A stretch of DNA of 64,000 bases from Frankiales bacterium (GTDB taxonomy: Bacteria; Actinomycetota; Actinomycetes; Mycobacteriales; Jatrophihabitantaceae): contig JAOPUZ010000053.1 of NCBI GenBank assembly GCA_025966315.1, forward strand, positions 1-64,000. The letters run 5' to 3'. This document shows, piece by piece, positions 44,044-53,124 of this stretch. Position numbers and translations under genes: made by a program. A model generated the notes under the pieces. The model was not told where the DNA came from and did no database searches. It worked only from the letters and a program-made list of their open reading frames with translations. Position 1 is the first letter of the stretch; the number at the start of each line of letters is the position of its first letter.

Positions 44044-45288
44044 CTAGCGGATTAATCGGACGCTGCTGGCATCGAGATCGGAGATGCTGTTGACGCCGAT
44101 GAGCTGCATGGTGCGGACCATTTCGGACCGCAGGATCTGCAGCACCCGCTCGACGCCGGCCTGCCCGCCGGCCATCAGGCCGTACAGGTACGAGCGCCCG
44201 ATCAAGCAGGCCGTCGCGCCTAGGGCAACCGCGGCGATCACGTCGGCCCCACTCATGATGCCGCCGTCCAGGAACACCTCGGCCCGGCCGCCGATCTGGT
44301 CGAGGACAGCCGCGAGTTCGTCCAGCGGAGCGCCGCCACGATCGAGTTGCCGCCCGCCGTGATTGGAGATGACGACCCCGTCGGCCCCGAGCTCGACTAC
44401 TGTTCGCGCGTCCTCGGCGGTCTGCACTCCCTTGACCAGCAAGGGGCCGGACCACACACCCCGCAACCACTCGAGGTCGGCAAACGTAGCCGCCGGGTCG
44501 AAGACATTGTCGATCATGTCCGCCACCGTGCCGTTGGTGCTGGTCAGCGAGGCGAAGGTCAGCGGCTCGGTGGTGAGCAGATTCAGCCACCAGTGCGGAT
44601 AACGGGCCATGTCGGCCAACGTCCGTACGGTCAGGGCCGGGGGAATGGTCAGACCGTTTCGGACGTCACGCAGCCGGGCGCCGCCAACCGGCGTGTCGAC
44701 GGTCAGCATCAGGGTGCGGAAACCGGAATTGCGGACGCGCGCGATGAGTTCTTTGCTGGCCGCGCGGTCGCGCCACAGGTAGAGCTGGAACCAGAGATCC
44801 TGCGATGGGACGGCCGCGGCCAGGTCCTCGGGCGAGGTCGTCCCCATTGTCGACAGCGTGTACGGCAATCCGGCCGCCAGCGCGGCCCGGCCGACCGCCG
44901 GCTCACCCTGATAGTTCATCATCCGGGTGAAACCGGTGGGCCCGAGGGCCAGCGGCAAGCTCGCCGGCCGGCCGAGAATCTCGGTGTTCATGTCGACGGC
45001 CGACACATCGCGAAGCACCCGCGCCCGGAACTCCACCCGGGCGAAGGCCGCCCGCGAGCGCGCCAGGCTGACCTCGTCACCGGCGGCACCGTCGGTGTAG
45101 TCAAAGACCGCTCGCGGCGTACGTCGGCGCGCCAGTTCGCGGATATCGGCCACCGTGCTGGCCCGGGCCAAGCGGCCGGCGGTGCCGAACGACGGCGGCT
45201 GCAACTGCAGCAATGGCCGCAGCTCCGACCAGCGCGGGCGCCGACGAGCCACCGCCGCCACGGGCGGTGCTGGGCGTATCTGGGTCAC
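44044..45288 (-). CDS. FMN-dependent alpha-hydroxy acid oxidase/dehydrogenase
   Basis: A 414-residue member of the lactate oxidase/LldD/mandelate dehydrogenase family. It has ADIRELARRRTPRAVFDYTDG, LPLALGPTGFTRMM, STMGTTSPEDLA, LYLWRDRAASKEL, the lysine in LLVKGVQTAEDA and the catalytic SNHGGRQLD followed by DGGIMSGADVIAA. It oxidises L-2-hydroxy acids such as lactate. GTG 45288 has an AGGAGG site upstream. Whether it uses oxygen or the respiratory chain cannot be told from the sequence. Confidence 0.92.
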   Translation of the reverse strand: MTQIRPAPPVAAVARRRPRWSELRPLLQLQPPSFGTAGRLARASTVADIRELARRRTPRAVFDYTDGAAGDEVSLARSRAAFARVEFRARVLRDVSAVDMNTEILGRPASLPLALGPTGFTRMMNYQGEPAVGRAALAAGLPYTLSTMGTTSPEDLAAAVPSQDLWFQLYLWRDRAASKELIARVRNSGFRTLMLTVDTPVGGARLRDVRNGLTIPPALTVRTLADMARYPHWWLNLLTTEPLTFASLTSTNGTVADMIDNVFDPAATFADLEWLRGVWSGPLLVKGVQTAEDARTVVELGADGVVISNHGGRQLDRGGAPLDELAAVLDQIGGRAEVFLDGGIMSGADVIAAVALGATACLIGRSYLYGLMAGGQAGVERVLQILRSEMVRTMQLIGVNSISDLDASSVRLIR

Positions 45289-45367
45289 GGATTCCTCCTG
45301 GACTCCGGCGGCCGCCGGATTGCCGCCGGCCGGTGCCAAGCCACGGTAGTTGGACCATTATGGCGGT

Positions 45368-45727
45368 ATGGATTCAGCCGCCGTCCGTACCCGGCTCATG
45401 GCCGGACGGCTCGCCGCGGCGCACCGGATCGCGACCCTGACCCGGGACTTCGATGCCATGGTAGCGGCGTCCAGAGATGCCAACGCCGACGACGAACACG
45501 ATCCCGAGGGCGCGACTATCGCCTTCGAACGGGCCCAGGTGAGCGCACTGATCGAGCAGGCACAACGCCAGTTGCTGGACTTCGATACCGCGTTGGATCG
45601 GCTGGACCGCGATGACTACGGGATCTGCGAGCGGTGTGGCGCGGCGATCAGCGACGCCCGGTTGGCGGCCCGGCCGGCGTCGCGCTTTTGTATTGACTGT
45701 GCGTCGCGGGCGGGCCGCTCTCAGTGA
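45368..45727 (+). CDS. TraR/DksA-type zinc finger protein
   Basis: A 119-residue protein with a coiled-coil first half and a C-terminal zinc finger (YGICERCGAAISDARL, then RFCIDCAS; C-X2-C-X17-C-X2-C). The layout matches TraR/DksA-like proteins that reach into the RNA polymerase secondary channel. The DKSA tip acidic residues are not obvious, so direct transcription control is only possible. ATG 45368 is the start. The a/b hydrolase gene follows by 19 bp. Confidence 0.88.
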   Translation: MDSAAVRTRLMAGRLAAAHRIATLTRDFDAMVAASRDANADDEHDPEGATIAFERAQVSALIEQAQRQLLDFDTALDRLDRDDYGICERCGAAISDARLAARPASRFCIDCASRAGRSQ

Positions 45728-45746
45728 TGTCAGGCATGATGCGAAC

Positions 45747-46637
45747 GTGATCCCTTTGCCCACGGCGTCGCCGGTAGTGACTCGTGGTGCGCATTTCTAC
45801 CTGTCCCACGAATTGTCCTACCAGGACGCCGGACCGGCGAACGGGCCGATTGTCCTGCTGCTGCACGGCATGGCGTCGGACAGCACCACCTGGCACCGGG
45901 CCATCCTGGATCTCGCCGGCCGCGGCTTCCGGGTGCTGGCGCCGGATCTGCTGGGCCATGGCCGCTCCGCCAAACCCGTCGATACCTACGAGCTGCTGGA
46001 TTTTTCGGCCAGTATGTACTCACTGCTCAGTGCCGTCACCGACATTGCGGTCGAGCCCGGTCGGCGGGTGGTCGTGGTCGGCCATTCGTTCGGCGGCGCG
46101 GTCGCAATGCAACTCGCCCACAGGCATCCGGAGCTCATTTCGCACCTGGTACTGGTATCCGCAGGCGGTTTGGGGCAGAAGGTGCACCCGCTACTCCGCG
46201 CGGCGACGCTGCCCGGCGCACAGTCCGTCGTGCGGTTGCTCGCCAACCGCCGTACCGCGGCGATGTACCGGCACCCGCGCCTGCATCGCTCGTTGCGGTT
46301 GAGTCCGGACGCGGTGTTGAGCCTGAGCCGGGCCGGGCGCGGGCTGTCCAGTCCGGAATCACGCTCGGCCTTCTTCCAAACCCTGCGGATGGCGATCGCG
46401 CCGACCGGTCAACGCGGATCGATGCTCGAACTCGAAGACGTCTCGCTGACGCTGCCGACCCTGATCATCTGGTCCGCCGACGACCGGGTGGTGCCAGTCG
46501 CCCATGCCCACGACACGCACGCGCACCTGAGCCGGAGCACTTTGCGAATCTTTCCCGGCTCGACCCATCAACCGCATCACCACTCGTCACGCCGCTTCGT
46601 CGACGCTCTCACCAGCTTTCTCACCGACGAGCGGTAG
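45747..46637 (+). CDS. Alpha/beta hydrolase
   Basis: A 296-residue alpha/beta-fold hydrolase from GTG 45747. It has the oxyanion HGMASDSTTWH, PDLLGHGRSAKP, the nucleophile elbow GHSFGGAVAMQL, the acid in IIWSADDRVVPV and a late His in GSTHQPHHH. The substrate is unknown. It starts 19 bp after the zinc-finger gene, so a small operon is likely. It is convergent with the enoyl-CoA hydratase gene. Confidence 0.9.
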   Translation: MIPLPTASPVVTRGAHFYLSHELSYQDAGPANGPIVLLLHGMASDSTTWHRAILDLAGRGFRVLAPDLLGHGRSAKPVDTYELLDFSASMYSLLSAVTDIAVEPGRRVVVVGHSFGGAVAMQLAHRHPELISHLVLVSAGGLGQKVHPLLRAATLPGAQSVVRLLANRRTAAMYRHPRLHRSLRLSPDAVLSLSRAGRGLSSPESRSAFFQTLRMAIAPTGQRGSMLELEDVSLTLPTLIIWSADDRVVPVAHAHDTHAHLSRSTLRIFPGSTHQPHHHSSRRFVDALTSFLTDER

Positions 46638-46638
46638 C

Positions 46639-47394
46639 TCAACGGAAACCGGCGATGCGCCCGTCCGTATCGGTGATCGGGTAATCCGAGCCGGCCTCGA
46701 ACTGCAGCCCTTCGGCTAGCGGAAGTTGTTCGGCCGCGCGGTAAAGGTCCTTGTACGCCAGCAGGGATTGGTAACTGTTGGCCGACACCGTGGTCACGAA
46801 AGTCTCGACCGCGGCGGCCAGCTCGGCCCGCGGTACGGCCTCGGCAGCCAATCCCCACTGGGCGGCCTGCGCCCCGGTGAAGGTGCTGGCGGTGTAGGAC
46901 AGCTGACGGGCGCGAGCCATTCCGACCAGCCGCGGCAGCCGCTGGCTCATACCCCAGGTCGGTCGCAGTCCCCATTTGGCGTGGGTATCGCCGAACACCG
47001 CTTCGTCGGCGGCGATGATCACGTCACAAGCCAGCGCCAGCTCGAGCGCGCCGGTGAAGCAAAACCCGTTGACCTGGGCCACTACTACGGCTCGGGCCGC
47101 CTGGATCCTGCTGATGACGGCCCGGCCGGGGATATCGAGCAGGTCACCGATCTTCCCGCCGACCAGCTCCAGGTTGCCCAGCGCCTTGAGGTCGACTCCC
47201 GCGCTGAACGCCCGGCCTTGTCCGGTGAGCACGATCACGCGAACGTCGTCATGGCCACCGATCTCGTCGAAGGCGGCGGCCAGTTCGGTCAGCATCGACA
47301 GCGTGATCGCGTTCATCGCTTCGGGCCGGTTGAGCGTGATGGTGGCCAGCGGCGCGGCGACGTCGAGTTGAATTGCGGTGTAGGTAGCAGGCAT
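46639..47394 (-). CDS. Enoyl-CoA hydratase/isomerase family protein
   Basis: A 251-residue crotonase-fold protein. It has TITLNRPEAMNAITLSM, VLTGQGRAFSAGVDLKAL (first oxyanion segment), NGFCFTGALELALACDVIIA (second) and EAVFGDTHAKWGLRPTWG. One Glu of the hydratase pair appears replaced near GALELAL, so it may be a hydratase or isomerase of another acyl-CoA. It is monocistronic. Confidence 0.9.
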   Translation of the reverse strand: MPATYTAIQLDVAAPLATITLNRPEAMNAITLSMLTELAAAFDEIGGHDDVRVIVLTGQGRAFSAGVDLKALGNLELVGGKIGDLLDIPGRAVISRIQAARAVVVAQVNGFCFTGALELALACDVIIAADEAVFGDTHAKWGLRPTWGMSQRLPRLVGMARARQLSYTASTFTGAQAAQWGLAAEAVPRAELAAAVETFVTTVSANSYQSLLAYKDLYRAAEQLPLAEGLQFEAGSDYPITDTDGRIAGFR

Positions 47395-47484
47395 GCGGTC
47401 AGCGTCGCATCTGGATCCAGATCATGAAAGTTACGCTCGGGTAGCCGTACCGAAATCTGAGCGCTGTGTATACGCTGCCTGACC

Positions 47485-48453
47485 ATGTGGGCTTATGCGG
47501 TCAGCGCTCCGCGCCAATTGAAAAAGGTCGAAATCCCGACGTTGGAGGCCAGCGATCTGGCCGATGGGCAGGTATTGATCCGCATGCTTGCCGGCGGAAT
47601 CTGCGGTAGTGATTTCTTTTCTTTCGAAGGCCACGGCGCGGCCAAATTGGCTGATCACGGTGGCGTCGATGCCCGCGCCGGGCACCCCTCGCACGAGGCG
47701 GTCGGTGAGGTGCTGGCCTCGCGGAATCCGAAGTTCGAGGCTGGTGCCCGCGTCGTCGGCTGGGCTTCGGAGCTGAACGGACTGGCCGAACGGGTCATCT
47801 CGCTGGGCTCGGATCTGGCCATCGACTCGTCGAACTTGCCCCCGGCGGTGTCGGTCATGCTGCAACCGCTGGCCTGTGTGTTGTACGCGGTCGACCAGAT
47901 TCCGGACGTAGCCGGCGCCGATGTGGCGGTAATTGGCCAGGGACCTATCGGCATTCTTTTCAGCCATGTTCTTAAAAGCCGCGGCGCCCGAAAAGTAACC
48001 GGCATTGACCTGGTCAATCGGCAGGACGTGGCCCCTCATTTCGGCGTGGACGAGCCGTTGCACATTTCCAGTGAGCGCTGGGCGGCGCAGTTGAGCAATG
48101 CCGAGCGGCCACAGATCGTGGTCGAAGCGGTCGGCCACCAGGCCACCACCCTGGGCGACGCGATTCGCGCGGTCGCCCCGCTGGGGCAGATCTACTACTT
48201 CGGCATCCCGACCGTGACGCCGTTCCCTTTCGAGATGTTGCCGTTCCTGGCCAAGAACCTGACACTGCGGTCCGGATTGACGCTCAACCGCTCGCACTAC
48301 CTGGACCTGGCCGGCCAGTACCTGGCCGCAAACCCGGGCCTGGCCGATGTCTACGTGACGAACACCTTCGACATCGCCGACGTCCAGAAGGCGCTCGAAA
48401 CTGCCTCCGTACCGGCCCAGGGCCAGCTCAAGGTCACGCTGAACTTCGGCTGA
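47485..48453 (+). CDS. Medium-chain alcohol dehydrogenase family protein
   Basis: A 322-residue MDR protein. The catalytic zinc region is ICGSDFFSFEGHG with HPSHEAVGEVL, and the cofactor motif is VAVIGQGPIGILFSHVLKS. The four-Cys structural zinc loop is absent, as in sorbitol-dehydrogenase-like and threonine-dehydrogenase-like branches. The substrate is unknown. It is divergent from the enoyl-CoA hydratase gene. Confidence 0.87.
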   Translation: MWAYAVSAPRQLKKVEIPTLEASDLADGQVLIRMLAGGICGSDFFSFEGHGAAKLADHGGVDARAGHPSHEAVGEVLASRNPKFEAGARVVGWASELNGLAERVISLGSDLAIDSSNLPPAVSVMLQPLACVLYAVDQIPDVAGADVAVIGQGPIGILFSHVLKSRGARKVTGIDLVNRQDVAPHFGVDEPLHISSERWAAQLSNAERPQIVVEAVGHQATTLGDAIRAVAPLGQIYYFGIPTVTPFPFEMLPFLAKNLTLRSGLTLNRSHYLDLAGQYLAANPGLADVYVTNTFDIADVQKALETASVPAQGQLKVTLNFG

Positions 48454-48588
48454 TCGACCCGTAGGACTGAGCGCGGCACCCTGGGCGCGAACGCGCTGCG
48501 TACACGACCGATCACCCTAAGTGGTTTGGGTCACATTTTTTATGAACTTGTCGCGCGATGTTAAATCAGTGTGATCTTCTGTTGATGC

Positions 48589-48646
48589 GGGTCGGCATGT
48601 AGCACGCTTCACCAGGGGGGCCGACCCTCAGCCACGGAGGGCGACA
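48589..48646 (+). promoter_or_regulatory. Structured 5' leader before the subtilase gene, possible RNA switch
   Basis: Two hairpins that exclude each other can form. Stem 1 pairs gggtcggc (48589-48596) with gccgaccc (48620-48627). Stem 2 pairs ccctc (48625-48629) with gaggg (48637-48641), which holds the ribosome binding site of ATG 48647. The two share bases 48625-48627. Stem 1 would free the binding site and stem 2 would hide it. No known riboswitch class is recognised; the switch is inference from pairing. Confidence 0.4.
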
Positions 48647-50452
48647 ATGTCTGTACAGGATGAACACAGGAAGACTCGGCTCAATCGGCACCGGTCGCTA
48701 CGCGGTCTGGGGATCGCCGCAATCATGGCGCTCACGGTCAGCACCTGTCTCGGTATCGTCGGGCCCACGACCGCCGCCAACGCGGCCACCCCGAAACCAG
48801 CTCCGGTTCCAGCTTCCCTGGTCGGCGGCCTGCTGCAGACCGTCCAGGGCCTGACCGAGGGCGTCACCGGACTCGTCGACGACAGCCACTGGGGTGACGC
48901 CTCGGCCGACAAGGCCGCCAAGGGCAGTGACGGCAAGAACCATCCCGACGTCGACCCCGGCTCGCTTTACACCATCGAGAACGCCATCGGCGCGCGCAAC
49001 GTCTGGATGGCGAAGGACTCGAGTGGACGCCAGATCACCGGGCAGGGGGTCGGCGTGGCCCTTCTCGACTCGGGCACCGCACCGGTCGACGGCCTCAACG
49101 GAGCCGGAAAGCTGACCTACGGCCCGGATCTGTCCATCGAATCGAACGGCTCGCTCACCGATCAGGACACGTTCGGCCACGGCACCCACCTGGCCGGCAT
49201 CATCGGCGCGCGCGACGCCGCAACGCTGGACGCGAAATCCATCCCCAAGCTGTCGCCGTCGGTGCAACTGGGAGTCGCCCCCGACTCGAAACTGCTCTCG
49301 ATCAAACTCGCGACCAGCGACGGCAGCACCGATGTCAGCCAGATCGTGGCGGCCCTGAACTGGATCACCGAGCACCAGACCAGCGCGGACGGCACCCGCA
49401 TCCGGGTCGTCAACCTGTCGTTCGGTACCGATTCGCTCCAGCCGTACCAGGTCGACCCGGTTGCCGCCGCGGCCGAGAACGCCTGGCGCCACGGACTCGT
49501 CGTGGTCGTCTCCGGCGGGAACGAGGGTCCCACCGCCGGCCGGCTCACCGATCCAGCCATCGATCCGTACGTGCTCGCGGTCGGATCCTCCGACGGTGGC
49601 AACACGCCGACCGGCTGGAGCCACCCGACGGTGGCCTCGTACAGCAGCAGCGGCACCGCGTCCCGACACGTGGACCTGCTGGCGCCGGGTCGCTCAGTCG
49701 CATCGTTGCGAGCCCCCGGCTCGTTCGTGGATACCGAGCACCCTGAGGGCCTCGTGTCCGGTGACACCGCCGGTCGATTGTTTCGCGGCAGCGGCACCAG
49801 CCAGGCCGCGGCTGTCGTCTCGGGAGCGGCCGCGCTGCTGCTGCAGGCGTACCCGAACCTCACCCCCGATCAGATCAAAGCCGCATTGGTCAGCACCGCG
49901 ACACCGATGACGGCCAATCCGGTCAACGCCGGCTCCGGTCAGCTGAATGTGTCCGCCGCGATGACGAAGGCGGCCACGCTGGCCCGCGCCCAGACCGGCT
50001 TGCTCGGTTCCGTGCTCGGCACACTGGGCGGTTCGGCACCCAACACCACCCAGAGCTTCCCGATCGCCACCGGACAGGGCTCGATCGATGCCGCTCGCGG
50101 CGGTTACTCGCTGGTCGACGCCGACAACAACGTGCTGTCCGGCGAGGTGGACGTCCAGGGCAACCCGTGGCTGCCGGCCACTTGGTGGGCCGCGTCCTCA
50201 TCGCTGACGTCCTGGTCCGGCGGCCTGTGGCTGGGTCAGATCTGGACCGGCAACGGTTGGCAGCCGGCAGGCTCGGACGCCGCATCCGCCCGTTGGTCCT
50301 CCGCGCGCTGGTCCTCGGCCCGCTGGAGCGATGCCGGTTGGGACAGCGCCCGCTGGTCTTCGGCCCGCTGGTCCTCGGCCCGCTGGTCCTCGGCCCGCTG
50401 GAGCGACGCATCGTGGGACAGCGCCAGGTGGTCTGACGCCCGATGGAGCTGA
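48647..50452 (+). CDS. Secreted S8 family serine peptidase with SARW-pentad C-terminus
   Basis: A 601-residue subtilase. It has an N-terminal signal (GIAAIMALTVSTCLGIVG, cleavage probably after ANA). The triad is visible: Asp in VGVALLDSGTAP, His in FGHGTHLAGI, Ser in GSGTSQAAAVVSG, with the oxyanion Asn in VSGGNEGPTAG. The last 56 residues are 11 pentads of the SSARW type, with SDAGWD and SDASWD breaks. Such Trp-pentad tails occur on actinobacterial S8 proteins and have no known role. The stop overlaps the start of a GGDEF-EAL gene by 10 bp, so the two are coupled. Confidence 0.92.
   Translation: MSVQDEHRKTRLNRHRSLRGLGIAAIMALTVSTCLGIVGPTTAANAATPKPAPVPASLVGGLLQTVQGLTEGVTGLVDDSHWGDASADKAAKGSDGKNHPDVDPGSLYTIENAIGARNVWMAKDSSGRQITGQGVGVALLDSGTAPVDGLNGAGKLTYGPDLSIESNGSLTDQDTFGHGTHLAGIIGARDAATLDAKSIPKLSPSVQLGVAPDSKLLSIKLATSDGSTDVSQIVAALNWITEHQTSADGTRIRVVNLSFGTDSLQPYQVDPVAAAAENAWRHGLVVVVSGGNEGPTAGRLTDPAIDPYVLAVGSSDGGNTPTGWSHPTVASYSSSGTASRHVDLLAPGRSVASLRAPGSFVDTEHPEGLVSGDTAGRLFRGSGTSQAAAVVSGAAALLLQAYPNLTPDQIKAALVSTATPMTANPVNAGSGQLNVSAAMTKAATLARAQTGLLGSVLGTLGGSAPNTTQSFPIATGQGSIDAARGGYSLVDADNNVLSGEVDVQGNPWLPATWWAASSSLTSWSGGLWLGQIWTGNGWQPAGSDAASARWSSARWSSARWSDAGWDSARWSSARWSSARWSSARWSDASWDSARWSDARWS
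50281..50448. repeat. 15-bp coding tandem repeat (11 units)
   Basis: Related 15-bp units such as gcccgctggtcctcg follow each other through the 3' end of the subtilase gene. They encode the SSARW pentads. A longer period is visible: the order SSARW, SDA(G/S)W, DSARW occurs twice. Confidence 0.88.
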
Positions 50453-53124
50453 AACACGCCCGTCCACGGCGGCAGCTGACTGCCGGCCAGAAGACGGTAC
50501 TGCTCAGCTTGGCCTTGGCGCTGGCCGCCGCGGGCTTGACGCTGCAGGCCCCGTCCTATCCGTTGATCGCGCTGCCGGCTTCGCAGCCGGTGATCATGGT
50601 GGGGCTGGCGGCGCTCTTCCTGCTGGCTGAGCTCGTGTTGCTGAACGTCGAGTTCCGCCGGCATGCGTACTCGTTCACGCTGGCCGGCGTACCGCTCGCC
50701 CTCGGCATGATGCTCTTGCCGCCGCACGTCTTCGTGATCCTGCGGCTGGTCGGCAGTCTTGCCGCGTTCCTGATCCAGCGAATAAGCCCGGCCAAAGTGA
50801 CCTACAACCTGGCCGCCTATGGCTTCGAGGCCGCGCTGGCCGCGACCGCCGCCGGCTGGCTCGGCGGCTTCGACCCGCACTTGGACCTGGTCGGCGCGGC
50901 CATCGTCCTCGGGCTGCTGATCGTCGGCGACCAACTCATGACCCAGCTCGTACTGACCCTGATCCGCATGCACAACGGCGCGCTGAGCCGCCGCGAAACG
51001 TTCAGCCTGGTCGCCGAAGCGGCTGGGTTGAGTGTGGCCGCCAGCTCGTTCGCCATGGTGATCGTGTTGCTGTTGAGCGACGGCATCCTCGGCATCATGC
51101 TGATGGTCGTGCTGATCCTGGCGTCGGCGGCGATCTACCACGGCTATGCGGCAATGACCCGTCGGCACAAATCGCTGGCCCTGGTGCACGATTTCGTCAC
51201 TGGCGGGGTCGGCGCCGAGTCGGTCGAAGCACTGGGCGAGCAGCTGCTAACCCGGATCCGGGGGCTGCTGCGGGCCGCGCGGGCCGAGTTGGTGGTGTTC
51301 GACACCGGGATCGGCAACGGCTCGCCGCGGACCCGCGTGAACCGACCACATGGAACCGACACCGCGGACGGCGGCGAGGTCGCCACGCTCGTGCTGTCAA
51401 TCGGTGAAGACGAGATCCTGCAGGTGTCGCACGGCACCCTGGACCGCGCCGACTGGCTGACCAGCCGCGTGCTCAGCCAATCCGAATCGATCGTCGCGGG
51501 ACGTAACACCAAGGACCCCGGCCTGCGCCGGTGGCTGTCCGATCACGACTACCGCGACGCCATGATCGTGCCGCTGAGCATGTCGAGCCAGCTCACCGGA
51601 CTGCTGACCGTCTCCGATCGCCTCGGTGAAACCAGCACGTTCGTCGCTGACGATCTCAGCGTGCTGCAGACTCTGACCGGGCACCTGGCGATTGCGATCG
51701 GCACCGCCCGGCTGGTTCAACGACTGGGCTACGACGCCACCCACGACGCGCTCACCGGACTGGCCAACCGATCGTTCCTGGTCCATCGAATTCGCGAGAC
51801 GCTGGCCACGACGCAGGCGAAGGTCGGCGTGCTGCTGCTGGATCTGGACTCGTTCAAAGAGGTCAATGACGCGCTCGGTCATCATGTCGGCGACCAGCTG
51901 CTGCGGGTGGTGGCCGAGCGGCTCACCGCCAGCCTGCCCGACACGGCCACGGTAGCCCGGCTCGGCGGTGACGAATTCGCCGTGCTGATACCGGATATCA
52001 CGGCCGGGTTGGCCGGTGGGCGCGCAATCGCCGACCAGATCGCGTTGGCCTTGAGCCGGCCCGCCAACTTCGACGAAGCGGTCATCACGCCCGAAGCCAG
52101 CATCGGCGTGGCCATCGGCTCGGACGCCGACCGCACCGCTGACCTGTTGCGACAAGCTGATACCGCGATGTACGCGGCCAAAACCAGCGGCCAGCACGTC
52201 GCCGTCTACACCCCCGATCTCGATCGCGGCCGCGCAGAGCGGCTGGCGCTACTCGCTGACCTGCGCATCGCCCTGGACACCGCCCCGGAGCAGCTCGTCC
52301 TGCATTATCAGCCCAAAATCGAACTCAGTCGCGGGGACGTCACCGGGGTCGAGGCTCTGGTGCGCTGGCACCATCCGACCCTGGGCATCCTGGGGCCGGA
52401 CAGCTTCATCCCGCTCGCGGAATCCACCGGCCTCATCGAGCGGCTCACGCCGCACGTGCTGGACCAGGCGCTGACCGATTGTGCGCGCTGGCTGGCCAGC
52501 GGAAACGACATCAGCGTGGCGGTGAACGTGTCGGCGCGCAATCTCGATGATCCGGAACTGCCGAAGCGGGTACGGCAGGCCCTGATCCGGGCCGGTGTAC
52601 CGGCGCGGAACTTGATCCTGGAGATCACCGAAAGCAGCGTCATGGGCGACGCGCAGCACACCGAGCCGGTCCTGCATCAGCTTGCCGCACTGGGGATTTC
52701 GCTGTCGTTGGACGACTTCGGCACCGGGTATTCCAGCCTTTCCTATCTGCAGCGACTGCCCGTGCACGAGGTGAAAATCGATCGGTCGTTCGTCATCGGA
52801 CTGTCGGGGGAGAACCCCGAGAACTGCCGCGCGTTGATCCGCAGCATCACCGGTCTCGGCTCGAACCTCGGCCTGCGAATCGTGGCTGAGGGCATCGAGT
52901 ACCCCGAGCACCTGAGCGAACTGCGTGAACTGGGCTGCCACATCGGTCAGGGCTATCACATCAGCCGTCCGCTGCCGGCCGCCGACATCACGCAGTGGCT
53001 GGCCAGTCTGCGATCGAACCTGCAACCGAGACTGCAGCTGGTGGGACAGCTGCCGGTCTCGATCTCAGCCGCGCCGCCGGTGTCGATCAAGCCGCTGGCC
53101 GGTCCTGCTAGTCGGGGACGATGA
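50443..53124 (+). CDS. Membrane GGDEF-EAL protein (dual c-di-GMP cyclase/phosphodiesterase)
   Basis: An 893-residue protein. About six to eight membrane segments span 20-230, a GAF-like region about 245-420, GGDEF about 435-600 (DALTGLANRSFLVHRI, RLGGDEFAVLIPD) and EAL about 615-870 (GVEALVRWHHP, LDDFGTGYSSLSYLQ, VKIDRSFVIG). Active residues of both domains look intact, so it may make and break c-di-GMP. The RxxD inhibitory site before GGDEF is absent. ATG 50443 lies in the subtilase stop region. The 3' end overlaps the convergent dehydrogenase gene by 17 bp. Confidence 0.93.
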   Translation: MELKHARPRRQLTAGQKTVLLSLALALAAAGLTLQAPSYPLIALPASQPVIMVGLAALFLLAELVLLNVEFRRHAYSFTLAGVPLALGMMLLPPHVFVILRLVGSLAAFLIQRISPAKVTYNLAAYGFEAALAATAAGWLGGFDPHLDLVGAAIVLGLLIVGDQLMTQLVLTLIRMHNGALSRRETFSLVAEAAGLSVAASSFAMVIVLLLSDGILGIMLMVVLILASAAIYHGYAAMTRRHKSLALVHDFVTGGVGAESVEALGEQLLTRIRGLLRAARAELVVFDTGIGNGSPRTRVNRPHGTDTADGGEVATLVLSIGEDEILQVSHGTLDRADWLTSRVLSQSESIVAGRNTKDPGLRRWLSDHDYRDAMIVPLSMSSQLTGLLTVSDRLGETSTFVADDLSVLQTLTGHLAIAIGTARLVQRLGYDATHDALTGLANRSFLVHRIRETLATTQAKVGVLLLDLDSFKEVNDALGHHVGDQLLRVVAERLTASLPDTATVARLGGDEFAVLIPDITAGLAGGRAIADQIALALSRPANFDEAVITPEASIGVAIGSDADRTADLLRQADTAMYAAKTSGQHVAVYTPDLDRGRAERLALLADLRIALDTAPEQLVLHYQPKIELSRGDVTGVEALVRWHHPTLGILGPDSFIPLAESTGLIERLTPHVLDQALTDCARWLASGNDISVAVNVSARNLDDPELPKRVRQALIRAGVPARNLILEITESSVMGDAQHTEPVLHQLAALGISLSLDDFGTGYSSLSYLQRLPVHEVKIDRSFVIGLSGENPENCRALIRSITGLGSNLGLRIVAEGIEYPEHLSELRELGCHIGQGYHISRPLPAADITQWLASLRSNLQPRLQLVGQLPVSISAAPPVSIKPLAGPASRGR

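Noticed and set aside
48589-48646. Known c-di-GMP or c-di-AMP riboswitch before the subtilase gene
   Set aside because: No consensus parts of those classes are visible; only two alternative hairpins can be supported.
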